A stretch of 64,000 nucleotides of DNA, taken from Anas platyrhynchos (Eukaryota > Chordata > Aves > Anseriformes > Anatidae). Below, piece after piece: positions 22,901 to 33,318 of this stretch (the stretch's first letter is position 1; each line of letters opens with the position of its first letter). The stretch lies in contig NC_092613.1 in assembly GCF_047663525.1 (NCBI RefSeq), forward strand, positions 4,427,501 to 4,491,500. The letters are read 5' to 3'. The notes beneath the pieces are model-generated. The model had not been told where the DNA came from, searched no databases, and saw nothing but the letters and a program-made list of their open reading frames with translations. A program made the position numbers and the translations under genes.

Positions 22901-25489
22901 GTACGAGGCCGGGCCAGCCCTGCCCCGTTTGCTGGCTGCCCTCTGAGGCTTTGGGGGATTTGCAGACCCCAAAGACCTGCAGCAGGGGCAGGGGGAGGGC
23001 TGACGGCGATGCCTGCCTGCAGGCTGCCCACTGTGAGCATCGAGTCCGACTCCACGTAAGCTCATTAGGGGAAGAAAGCGGCTTTAGGGGATGCGATGGA
23101 TTTGAGCAGAGGGGTTGGGCAGAGAAAGGGGCAGTGGGGCTCATGGCTGGGGGAAGCAGGGCTGCTGGTAGGGGCAGGAGGGACGGGGCTTTGAACACAT
23201 CACTATGGGGGCTCCTCGCCACCCATCCTGGTTTAGCTCCGTGCTGTGCCCCCCCATGAAGGTGTAGGGCTGCCCCCATCTCCACGGGGACCCTGAGCCT
23301 GCTGTGGGGGCTGATGCTGAGCCCCAGCTCCGTTCCCCAGCCACGGAGAGCTGCTCTCCCCCCCTGCTAGAGGCCGTAGGATTGGGCCCCGTGCCCCGAG
23401 CAGGGGATGCGCGGCCACCTGCGAGGCGCTCAGCCTGCCCTGGCCCCAAGCGGGGAGCTCCCGGCCGCTCTCGGGCATGTCCTTTAAAGGCCTTCTTGCT
23501 TCAAGCCATTCCCTGGCAGCTCTTTCAGCTCCAGATGCAGTCGCTCTCCCCTCCGAGGAGGCTCTGCCGCCGCCGGCTTGCACCGCCTGGGGCCCCGGAC
23601 CCGCCGGCTGAGCCGCCCCCCTTGGCCCCCTCCCGCGGACCCGACTGCACCGAGGGCTGGGTGCGAGCCGTGGGCTGCTCGGGACGGATTTGGGCAGGTA
23701 ACTGAAGTCCCCGAGCTGAGAGAGAGCTGGGTCTGGCTGCCTGGGGGGTTATGTTTGTGCCCCGTTGTGCGAGCGAGCCGCCTGCCTCTGGATTTGCAGC
23801 CGTAAAACAGAGAGAGATGAGGAGCTGCGAGCGGGCAAACCGCGGGGGCTGCGGCGGCTGTCACCGAGCAAACGCTCTGCAGTGGGGGCCATCCCTCGGG
23901 AAAAACCCGATGCTCGCTGATGGGATGAGGTAGGGGATTCCTGGGGGCTTCCCAGACCCCTAGGCAGAGGTGTTGGGGACAATTCCCAGCCGACAGGCGT
24001 TAAGGATTTGACGTTGTGGAGCATCGCTCGCTTTTACGCCGAGATCAAGGCTGGGCAGGCTCTGGGGGAAGCAGAATTGTCCCACTTGGTGCGGGGGCAA
24101 CTGAGGCTGAGGCTTTGCACAGGTTTGAGGGGGCTCAGCTGGTCCCTGCTCTTTGCCCACTTAAATCTCTGCTGCGTTTTGTCCTGGCAAAATAAAATAA
24201 AATAATTTCCTTCTGCCCCATAGCTGCGTTCCTGCAGGCACGGCTCCCCAGGACATGCGTCCTGCAGGAGAGCCCCTTCTGCACGGCGATCATCATGGGC
24301 TGGCAGCGACTCCCCGGGCTCTCTGCCGTCTCTCTCTCTGTTTTTTAAACATTGCAAAACAACTTAAATGAGGCATCCGGGCTTGCTTACAGAAGGAATT
24401 GGGAATCCCTTCTATTTATCTATCCAGGAGTCTGCCAGGCGGGGTTGCTCGGAGCGCCCCCAGCCTGGGGCACAGCGGGATGCCCCCGCTCTGCACGGGG
24501 TGCCCAGGCTGGCAGGGGGTGCAAATATACCCCATGGAGAGCTGAGGATCATGTCCTTGATGCTAGAGACCACGAGGGGCAGGAAAATGGGGGTAGCAAG
24601 GGGAAAATCTGCCCTCAGTGTTGTATTGAGAGGTGGCTCGCCATAAATCCCTCGCTCTCCTCTCCCTGTGCCCGTGCGCGTCCCAGCAGCATCCCCCCCG
24701 CGTCCCGCTGGGGCCCCTCCACCCCTTTCCCCACAGATGCCTCCACGCTGAAGCAGCAGAGGAGCTCGGAGCTCCTGCTGGGTGCGAAAACGCTTTAAAA
24801 ATATAACATTTAGAGGCGTTCTCCCATCTGCGCGCAGCTAATATGTGTCTCTCGTGATAGGTGTGCTGGTCCTGGAGCCTCCGCACTGTGCAAATGAAGC
24901 CGCTCGCGGGGACCTCGCCGGGCGCGGGGGAAGAGGCGCAGGGACGTGCCCAGGGGCGTGCGGCACGGCAGCGGCACAGGAGGGGCTGCCGGCAGAGCCC
25001 CCCAGCTCACAGGTAGGGGCACCGGGGGCTGGCGGGTGCCAGTGGGGCCACCATGGGGCTGGTGGCACCGGGCGGCATTTGGGCGCAGCAGAAATTATTA
25101 TTATTGCCCTTTGCTTGCTAATCCTGGGGACTGACTCGCAGGGAATAGCTCCATTGAGCCCTGTCCAGAGCCTGGAGCAAATTTTGGGGGTGCAAACCCC
25201 TTTTCTAGCTGCACGCTGGGCTCCGGCACGAGCTCTTTGCACAGCAGCCCCTTAATTCCCACGTGTGGGTGCTCCAGCATCCCCGGCCCCACCGAGCAGG
25301 GATGCTACAGAGCTGCCGGACCTCCTTGCACCCAGGACAGGATTTTGGGGAGCGTGCACGCGTGCTGAAGCCCTCTGTCCCCACCGCGGTGACACGAGAT
25401 GACTCCTGGGGGCCCTGCCAGCAGCTGCGTGTGCCGTTGTGCTTGCGAAGAGGCCAGCTTGGCAGCCGGGGCGCAATAAATGTGCTGAG

Positions 25490-25795
25490 GAGGAGCGCGG
25501 CCGCGGGCCGGTGACTCAGAGCTGGCTGCGAGCGGCTTCGGCGGCTCCTCTGCAGCGGCTGCGGGAGCGGAGGGACAGGGGGAGGCTGAGCCCCTGCTGG
25601 GGCCAGCGGGGACGGAGCGGGCTGGGGAGGATGCTCGGGAAGGAGCCAGGTGCGGGGCAGCGTGGGGGTGGGATGCTGGCTCTCCCTCTGGAGTTTTTTT
25701 GGGGTTTAGTGGAGTTTCTTTGGGGTTTACTCGGGCTCCTCTCCGCAGGGAGCAGCAGGCAGAGCCGGCCGGGCTCCCCGTGTCTCCGGATGAAG
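25490..25795 (+). promoter_or_regulatory. CpG-rich block and 5' exons of the JAW1-like gene
   Basis: A GC-rich stretch at about 25490-25648 ends in CCAG/gtgcgg. A short exon at 25749-25795 (acceptor cgcag, donor GAAG/gtaag) follows. Read in the frame of the downstream ATG (26111), the short exon encodes EQQAEPAGLPVSPDE, and the frame stays open back through the GC-rich block without an ATG. These are therefore either 5' UTR or coding sequence begun at a site I cannot locate. Confidence 0.5.
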
Positions 25796-26110
25796 GTAAG
25801 GGCGGTGGGGATGGGGGGAGAGGGGTTGTTTCATGCACCCTCCTGAGCAGCATCGTGTGGATTTGGGAAGGGGGCCCCTCTCCCTGCATCTCAATGCCCC
25901 CTCCAGCTTGGGGAGCGTGAAGGGGTCCCCTAAAGCTGCTCGTGAGTGCTGGGGACATCCTTAAAAATGTGGAGGTATTTAGGGGGACACCTGCCAGCCT
26001 GTGCCTGCTGGGAAACTCCTGGAGTTTTTGTTTTTTTGGGGGGTCTCCATCAAGGCTGGTGCGAGGCTGGCAAGGGGACACTGCCACCACCCTCTCTGTC
26101 CCCAGGGAGG

Positions 26111-29100
26111 ATGAGCAGTCCCCAGGGGCACCCGGACGGGGTCGTGGCCGGGAGTGAGCAGAGCACGGAGCGCGTCAGTGAGGTGAGAGGGACGGGAGGG
26201 TGCTGGGTTCGGGCCCCCGGAGCCACGCGGTGATGCTCTTTTTGGGATGCCGTCCAGCACCAGGAGGGGGTTGCTCCGACAGCACCCTTGTCCCCCTCCG
26301 CAGGAGCCGGGCAAGGACAGGCAGGAGCTGGCCGTGCGCACCGGGGACAGTGACGGCACCGAGGAAGGTGAGTCCCCATCCGGGTCCTGGGCTGGGTCCC
26401 CTCATGGTGGGGCTTGAAGTGTTTGGGGTGTTGGGATCCTATGGGGTTTGTCTCCCGTGGTGGAGACCCGGGGACTGGTTTGGGGGATGTGAAACCCTGC
26501 TGGTGCTGGGGGAGGGATCGGGACGTTCTCGCGCTGGGACAGGAGGGTAGAGGGGGGAGGAGAAGCACCCCAAAAGCCTCCATGAGCAGTCTCTCCAGTG
26601 GTGTCACTGCCTCCCCGCAGATGCAGAAACCCTGGAGGAGCCGCTGCTGAGCTTCCCCGGTGAGCTCCCGGTGCTGGAGAGACTGGGCCTGCAGAGGTAA
26701 AAGGGGCGAGCACCGGCATCGCTGCTGGGGGGCTGCAGGACGGGGGTGGGGGGGGTCCCGGGGCATGGCGTGCTCCGGGGATGGGGCTTCCCATGGCACG
26801 AGAGCCGCTCTGCAGGCGGGGGTCCCAATTCTGGCAGTGGCTGGCACCCGAGGGAGCAGCCCAAGCGTGTTTTCGGCGTGCAGCCCCCTGGTGCCACCAC
26901 CCCTGACAGCGCTTCTCTTTTCACAGCGTGGCTTTGACGGAGCAGGACGTGGAGGTGAGGACTGCTGGGGGCCGGGGGTGGGCTGGGAAAAGGGGACAGG
27001 GGACAAGGGACAGGGGACGGATGCCGTGCGCCCAGCCCTGGCACCGCAGTCCCTTGGCAGTCGCTGCACGAGTCCCTTTCGCGGTGACGCTGTTGGCACT
27101 CGGAGGCAGCTGCATTTCCGTGGCGAGACGAGCCCGACCTCTGCGCGCCCGCAGTCCTGCAAAGTGCTCTGCAGCTCGCCCTCAGCCAGGGAGGCAGCAG
27201 AAGCCACGTTAATAAAACTAATTGTCCTGTGAGTGCCAGGGCTTGAGGCAGGCTCTGCTGTCCGGCGTGTTGGCTGCGAGGGCTGGCATCTGCCTGGCAC
27301 GCTCCTGCCAGCAGGGTTTGGGATTTCCATGCGTTATCAGCTGCCTGGGGCTGTGTCTAAGGCCCGTGGCATCTCCTGGGGGCTGCCCACAGCCTAATGA
27401 GTGCTGGGGAAAAGCAACTGCTAATTGCCCTCAGCACAGCCCCGCTTGGTGACATGCTAAAGGAGGACTGGCTGTGCCGTGGGGACAATGGTCCGTGGCC
27501 TTCCCGTTGTCCCGTGTCCCACCTGTGTGCCCTCCTGCCCCCCAGGCAGCCTTTGCCCACCTTGCCCTGGCTTTTCGCTGCGACGTCTTCACCCTGCGGC
27601 AACGGGTGCAGGTGGAGAAGCGAGCACGGGATGCGGCGGAGGAAAACATCCAGGAGGAGCTGGGGCAGTGCCGGGCTGCCCTGGAGGTAGGCGACACTGG
27701 GGCAAGCTGGCATCTGCCGGGGACCTCCAGCTCCAGAGGGGCTTGGAGGACTCGAAGCCTCATCTACAGCAGCCCCCATCCTCCCCCTGTCCCCCCGCAG
27801 AGGCTGGGCGCATCCTGCTCGGACGTGGGCTGCAAGGAGACGCTGGAGCAGCTGCAGCACAGCCTGGCCGTGCTGGCGGCCGCCGTGGAGCGGGCAACGA
27901 GCGCTGCGGAGAAGCTGGGGGCCGTTCATCAGGTCGGTGATCACCCGGGGGGGGTGGAGGGTGCTGGGGACACACCGCTGGGGTCTGTCCGTGCTCCTCC
28001 TGCTGCTGGTGTGGGAATCCAGCTTGGGAACGCTGGGGTGCAAGGGATCTGCTCACCCTTGGATGTGTGTAAGGGATCCGTTTGCACCGCTGTCGGCCCC
28101 CGGGGCTGGTGGGGACAGCGGGGGGCTGTAGGGACAGAGGAGCTGGGACCTGATGGCCCGTGCCCCCCGGCTGCAGGAGGCGCGGATGAGCCGAGCGGCG
28201 GAGGTGATGGTCCAGCACGTGGAGAACCTGAAGCGGCACCACCTGCGGGAGCACGCCGAGCTGGAGGAGATGAAGCGCCTGATCCAGCAAAACTCCCGCA
28301 ACCGGCAGCTGGCCGAGACCCAGGGTGAGGTGGGCTGCGGGGTTTGGTCCCGAGCCCCTCGGGTGCATGGTTTGGGGACGGGGGCAGGTGACAGCTGGGG
28401 CCGCAGCCACCCGACCCGATGACAAGCACGAGGGGCCCCGGAACGGCAGCCATGGGGTGGGAGCAGCTGCTGGTGGCCGCAGAGCCGTCAGCCCGCGGCT
28501 CAGCGGGGAATGCAGGGCGGGGGGGGCACACAAAGGACACTTTGTCCCCAGCCCCCGGCCCTGCAAACCCCACGCACGCTCCGAGCGAGGTCTCCCCAGC
28601 GAGGGCACCCCTGGGACTCGTGCCAGGCATGGGGCACGGGGCCCTGCTCACCTTCAATTGGGGGGACGTTTGCATTTTCCTTCACATCACCCCCCGTTTT
28701 TATTTTTATTTTTGTATTTTGGAGGCAACCTAAGACTTCTTTTCCTTGCTCCCAGATGACGCGGAGCCACGGCTGAGGCCTCACCCCCTGATGCGATCCT
28801 TCCAGCAGGTAACCGGGCGCAGCAGCCCCGCTGCCAGCCCCCAGCCATCGTCCCCGTGCCCTGCCACCGTCCCTCACCCGGCTGTCCCCGCGCACCCGCC
28901 ACCCCCCCGGGCAGCACCACCCTTCCCAGCCGCTTGCTGCGGGCGAGGTCTGCTAGAAACACCGGGGATGGGGGGCAAAAATTAGGGGCGGCCACGGGGG
29001 AGATGGTGTCCGGGATGTCTCAGGCAGGTCCCTCTGCGTTGCAGGGCTTGGCTGGCAGGAGGCCGTTCTCTAGCACCAGCTCGAATTCGGCACTGGTTCC

Positions 29101-30287
29101 CCTCCAGCTCAAGAGGTAGGGGAGCGCTCGGGGAGGGGTCAGGCAGCCCCGGTGGCACGGCTTGAAGCAGCAAGGACAGGCACGATGGGCACGATGCTCT
29201 TGGCTTTGCCTTTCCCTCTCCTCACCGGCTTTCCCCCATAGCAGCAGGGCTGGCGGGAGGCTGGCAGGGTCCTTCCTCCTCCTCCTCTTCCTCCTCTTCC
29301 TCCTCGGTTCCCCCTTGCCCGTGGTGGGGAGGTGGGAGAAGGGGCTGGGGGGCGCGGGGAGGGGGCGTGATGCTCACCGCAGCCCCTCGCTTCCCCGCAG
29401 GCGTCTGCCCGCCGCAGAGTCAGCATCGCCGTCATCCCCAAGCAGCTCTTGGTAAGGACCCGCACAGCACAGCGGGGACAGGAGGGGGCTGCTCCCCACC
29501 ACCGGGCTCGGTGCCATCGGGGGGCTGCTCAAAATCCCCCCTTTTTGTGCCCAGCCAGGTGCCAGCACGGACAGCCGAGCGTCCCCCGCCAGCGAGCCGG
29601 AGGGGTCCCAGCGCCCGACCAGCACCCAGAGGTACCCAGAGGGTGATGAGAGGACCGTGGCACCGTCTGTCACTGTCCCACGGGGGACAGCACAGCCTCC
29701 TGCCTTCTCCCTCCCCAGGAGCGAGCTGGAGCCACCGGGCCGGGGCAGCACCGTGAGCGGGGAGCCGGCGGCTGGGGCAGATGGCAAGGACACGAGCGCA
29801 GGGAGCGAGGAGCCAGAGCAGCTTGGGCTGATGTGAGCGCACCCCGCGTCCTCCCTGCAGCCTTTGGGGGGGGCTCTGTGGTCCCAAAGTGGTCGGCATG
29901 TGGGGATGGAGCTGGGAAGCTTGGGGACGGAGAGCAGGGATGGTTTGTGGCTGCCTCATCTTGCCCCTGCCTCAGTTTCCCCGTGTGTTGCAGGTCACCT
30001 GCGCCCTCCCCAGCCTCATTTTGTTTGGGGTTTGCAAAAGGGCCGGCGAGGCTCGGGGTTGGGGTAACCCTCATCCCTGCTGGGGCCACTTTAGGGTGAT
30101 GAGCGTCCCCTGTCACCTTCTCCCCAGGTCCAAGGGGTCCCCGGCGGAGCTGTGGCGGCCGTGGCTCTTCCTCCCGCAGCACTACTGGGTTTTGTTCTGG
30201 CTGCTTCTCCTCAGTGTCGCCTTCCTCCTCCTCCTCCGCGTCCTGGAGCTGCAGCGGCTGCAGCCCGCGGCGTCGCCCAAGGCCTAG
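26111..30287 (+). CDS. JAW1/LRMP (IRAG)-family tail-anchored ER membrane protein
   Basis: Family members (IRAG1/MRVI1, IRAG2/LRMP) sit on the cytoplasmic face of the ER and bind IP3 receptors. Thirteen exons join in frame: 26111-26182, 26304-26367, 26621-26696, 26927-26954, 27546-27686, 27801-27932, 28177-28324, 28756-28808, 29045-29115, 29418-29451, 29555-29631, 29719-29832 and 30128-30287 (389 residues from this ATG). Diagnostic segments are [17 protein letters not shown] (about 64-80), then [21 protein letters not shown] coiled coil follows at about 128-220, including [21 protein letters not shown] basic [12 protein letters not shown] corresponds to the family's RRVSIA segment. A single C-terminal membrane segment (about 356-373, [17 protein letters not shown]) with a short lumenal tail makes it tail-anchored. 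It most resembles LRMP but lacks LRMP's usual human synteny, so it is probably a third paralog. The true start may lie further upstream. Confidence 0.85.
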
Positions 30288-30372
30288 CTGCAGCGGGGGG
30301 GAGGCGGCTGGGGGGCACCCGCTCTCCACCACTGCTCCTGCCCCCCGCCACGAAACACAGAGACCCTAGAGA

Positions 30373-30378
30373 AATAAA
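30373..30378 (+). terminator. Poly(A) signal of the JAW1-like gene
   Basis: AATAAA lies 86 bp after the TAG stop, giving a short 3' UTR of about 100 nt. Confidence 0.8.
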
Positions 30379-31368
30379 ATCGGAGGCAGAACTGGGGAGT
30401 TTTTGGATGGAGCAGGGGGCGATGCCCTGTGCTAGGAGCTGAGGGGGGCTGGAGCCAGCTTGCGGGCACGAAGCTGCAGCAGCCCCCATCCCTGCCAGGA
30501 GTTTCCTGGTTCTCACGGCACGCTGAGGGCTATGGGGATGTGCCCACGTGTCCCCTTTTCCCTGGGGACACAAACGAGGCTGCCTGGGGCCAGCAGGTTG
30601 GCATTAGAGCTGTGTCCCTGCTGTGCCATTGCGGTGGCACACCCTTGCTCCCTGGGGGCACCCATCACCAAAAGCTGCTGCTGCTCTCCTCCTCCCCACG
30701 TTTTGGGGGCCACCACCACCTCCGTCCCTGTCCCCAGCCTCGGCGTGGGCACCCCTGGGGCCCTGCAGAGCAGGCACACAGCGACGGCTCTGCTTCTTCT
30801 GCCACCATGATCAAAAGCGAGTGCTGCTTCCCAGCAAGTTCCCCCCTGGGGAAAAAAAAACTGCGCCTGGAAGGAGCCGAGGAGCGGCGAGCCGTGTTCG
30901 TAGCGCCAGGAAGGGCTTGCAAACAGAGGGAGCTGTTTCCGACAGCTCCCGTGCCTGGGAAAAGTGCCCAGCTTTCCGCAGCCGCCCCATTTCCGTGTCC
31001 GCCCCGGCCTCTCGCGCCTCCGAGCCGCGGGTGGGCTCCGCCGTGCCTGCACCCGGGGGATTTGCACGGGGTTGGGGGGCTCGAAACACCCCAGCCTGGT
31101 TATGGGGAGGCTGTGGGTGAGGGTCCTGCACCAGGACCCCCGTGAGGACACCCCAAAGGGCTGCGGGGAGGAGGGATGGAGGTGTTGGGCTGGCTGTCCC
31201 GCGTCCCCGTGGCCGCAGGCAGTGCCGCGAGTGACTCACGGGTTGCCGACGTAGCCTTGGCTCCGTGTGCCAGCTCGCCCCGTGTCCCTGAGTCACCGCA
31301 GCCTCGTGGCAGGTTGTCACCCTGCGTCACCGCCCCGCGAGCCCCTTCGCCCAGCTGCTTGCCCCAGT

Positions 31369-31480
31369 ATGGGGCAAGCGGCCAGCAGCACCCCGAGGAG
31401 GCCACCGCTGGACAAATCCCCCAAAACACCCGGCCAGGAGCAACCTTCGGTGACCCAGCGGTTCCATCCTCTGCCCCAAG
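31369..31480 (+). CDS. Unassigned exon-like ORF starting MGQAASS
   Basis: An ATG opens MGQAASSTPRRPPLDKSPKT and continues for 37 codons to a good donor-like site (CCCCAAG/gtacgg at 31481). Gly2 followed by small residues resembles an N-myristoylation signal. No continuing exon was identified, and I do not recognise the sequence. It may be chance. Confidence 0.15.
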
Positions 31481-31911
31481 GTACGGTCACACCCCTGGGG
31501 TCCTTTGTCCAAGGTGGAAAATTTGTCCCCAAAGTTTCCCCGAGGGCAGCAGCGCTCGGGGACACGGGGGGCTCGTTTGGGGACGGGGCTGAGCGCGTCC
31601 CCCCTGCGCGGAGCAGGACCTGGTTCCCAGGCTCTATTTCTGGGGGCAGGAGGGAAGTAGGGGATGGGAAGCGAAACGGTGTGTTTCAGCGGTGCAATCT
31701 TGTGTTTTGCTTTGCCAAAAGGCTGCTTTCTCAGCCCAGAAGTCCAAAACGCGGCAGGGGTTGCGCTGCGCATCCCTGCGCGGGGCTGGGACCCCCAGGC
31801 TGGGGAGGGGAGGGAGGAAGAGGAGGAGAAGGAGGAAGGAGCTCCGGCGCTGCAGCCTCCGCAGCTGCACTCAAAACCCACGCTTGCAGTTAAAAATAAA
31901 TAAATAATAGT

Positions 31912-31935
31912 AAAAAAAAAAAAAAAAAAAAAAAA
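31912..31935 (+). repeat. Poly-A tract of 24 nt preceded by (TAAA)n
   Basis: AAATAAATAAATAATAGT precedes an uninterrupted A-run. The pattern resembles an old retroposon tail or a simple repeat. No body element was recognised upstream. Confidence 0.8.
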
Positions 31936-32040
31936 GGCAGCAGCACAAAGCCGGGCAGCCCCCGCGCCCGCCCTGCCCCTCCTCTCCTCGGCTGGGCTGT
32001 TCCCAGCGCCGCCTTCCAGCAGCCCGGACCCGCGGTGGGG

Positions 32041-32082
32041 AGGGGGAGGAAGAGGAGGAGGAGGAGGAGGAGGAGGAAGAGG
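32041..32082. repeat. GGA/GAG microsatellite
   Basis: A purine-rich GGA repeat with a few GAA interruptions on the + strand, next to a CpG-rich block. It produces long Leu/Ser or Glu runs in shadow frames. Confidence 0.85.
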
Positions 32083-33250
32083 CCAGGGAAGCGGGAGGAG
32101 AGGGGAAGGAACGGGGCAGCCCCTTCCTGCCCGCCCCCGGCCCCAGCCCCGCGCCGTGCCTCAGTTTCCCCGAGCGCGGAGCCCTGGAGGTGAGTGGGGA
32201 GGGGACGGGCAGAGCATCCCCGGGAGGGGGGGAGCACCCCACACCCCAATGTCCCCTTCCCAGGGGACATCCCGGACAGCATCCCCTCCACCAGCATCGC
32301 TCTGCCAGTTGCTGAACCCCCGAGGGGTGATTTTGGGGTGGGGGCACACACTGGAGGGGCGCACCAGCAGCGGTCCCCAGGGTGCCGTGTGGGGCTGCTC
32401 GGTGGCGGTGGGGGCGCTTTGTGTCCCCCCGAGGGGTCTCCATGAAGCCCCTCTGAGTGTCCCCAGGGGCAGCGGGGTCCCCCCCGGTCCTCGCTTGCAG
32501 CCCCTCTGCTCTGCCACCACGGGGGCACAGGGCAAAGGGAGCAGCCCCCCCCTTTTGGACCCTTCCCCAGTAGCACCAGTGCTCCCAGCACCGAGCAGGA
32601 AGAGCTTTGCAAAGGGACAGGGGCTTCCCCCATCCCAGGAGGATGCTCCGTGTGGTCCTCTGCTCCATCTCCCTCCACCCCCTGTTGTGCCCCCATCCCT
32701 GGTGGTCCCAACCCCAATTTTTGGGGTGCTTCACGAGCCCGCTGCCCCCCCAAGGCACAGCTGCTGCTGCTCGGAGGCAGAGCATCCCCAGCAGCAGGAG
32801 GCTGGAGCAGAGGCCGGGCTGAGTTATTTTTGCCCAGCCCAAGCGAGAGGCTTCCCGGAAACGTCTGTCGGTGCGAAACTGCGTCAAGGAGAGGGACAGA
32901 GCTGTCCCCGTACCCTTGGCCGCGGTCAGATGGCCCCACGGGGACAGCTGGGGCTGGAGATGAAGGAGAAGCAGGAGGAGGAGGAAAGAGACACCAGGGC
33001 TGGCTGCTCGCTGACTTCCTCCTGAGCACAGCTCCTTCTGCGCGCCCCGAGGGGGTGGCGCTGAGCGGGGGGACGAAGGCGAGCCCCTGGTGCCGAGCAG
33101 CTCAAAGGCTGTGGGAGTGACACCCCCGGAGCCACCTCTGATGGGGCTGGGCTGTGGTTTTGGGGGTCCCCTGCAAAGGACGGTGCCAAAATGCCCCGAG
33201 AAGGGCGCCCTGCTGCGCACAGGAGCTGCAGCTGGGACCTGCCCGTGGTT

Positions 33251-33318
33251 GGTACCCTGGGGATTTTGGTACCCTGGGGATTTTGGTTCCTTGGGGATTT
33301 TGGTACCCCAGGGCTTTC
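33251..33318. repeat. 17-bp tandem repeat, four copies
   Basis: The unit GGTACCCTGGGGATTTT occurs twice exactly, then twice with substitutions. Confidence 0.85.

Larger units (their letters stand above)
17043..25480. other. Gene-poor, relatively AT-rich stretch
   Basis: About 8 kb without a recognisable intact coding exon, more AT-rich than its flanks between 17 and 20.8 kb. It includes one relic exon (19570-19722) and a 23-nt A-run. The GC content rises again after about 20.9 kb, and 24.8-25.5 kb has short GC-rich blocks that could be noncoding 5' exons of the following gene. No transposon family could be identified by eye. Confidence 0.6.

Noticed and set aside
31230-31300. TGACTCA and TGAGTCA words as an AP-1/MARE cluster
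   Set aside because: Short motifs expected often by chance in this composition, and no start site is known nearby.
19935-31935. Poly-A tracts as tails of recent retroposons
   Set aside because: No recognisable element body or target-site duplication was found next to either A-run, so they are listed only as simple repeats.
31871-33220. 449-codon and 379-codon open frames on the - strand
   Set aside because: They cross a poly-A tract and a GGA repeat and consist of Pro/Ser/Gly/Leu runs. No domain is recognisable.
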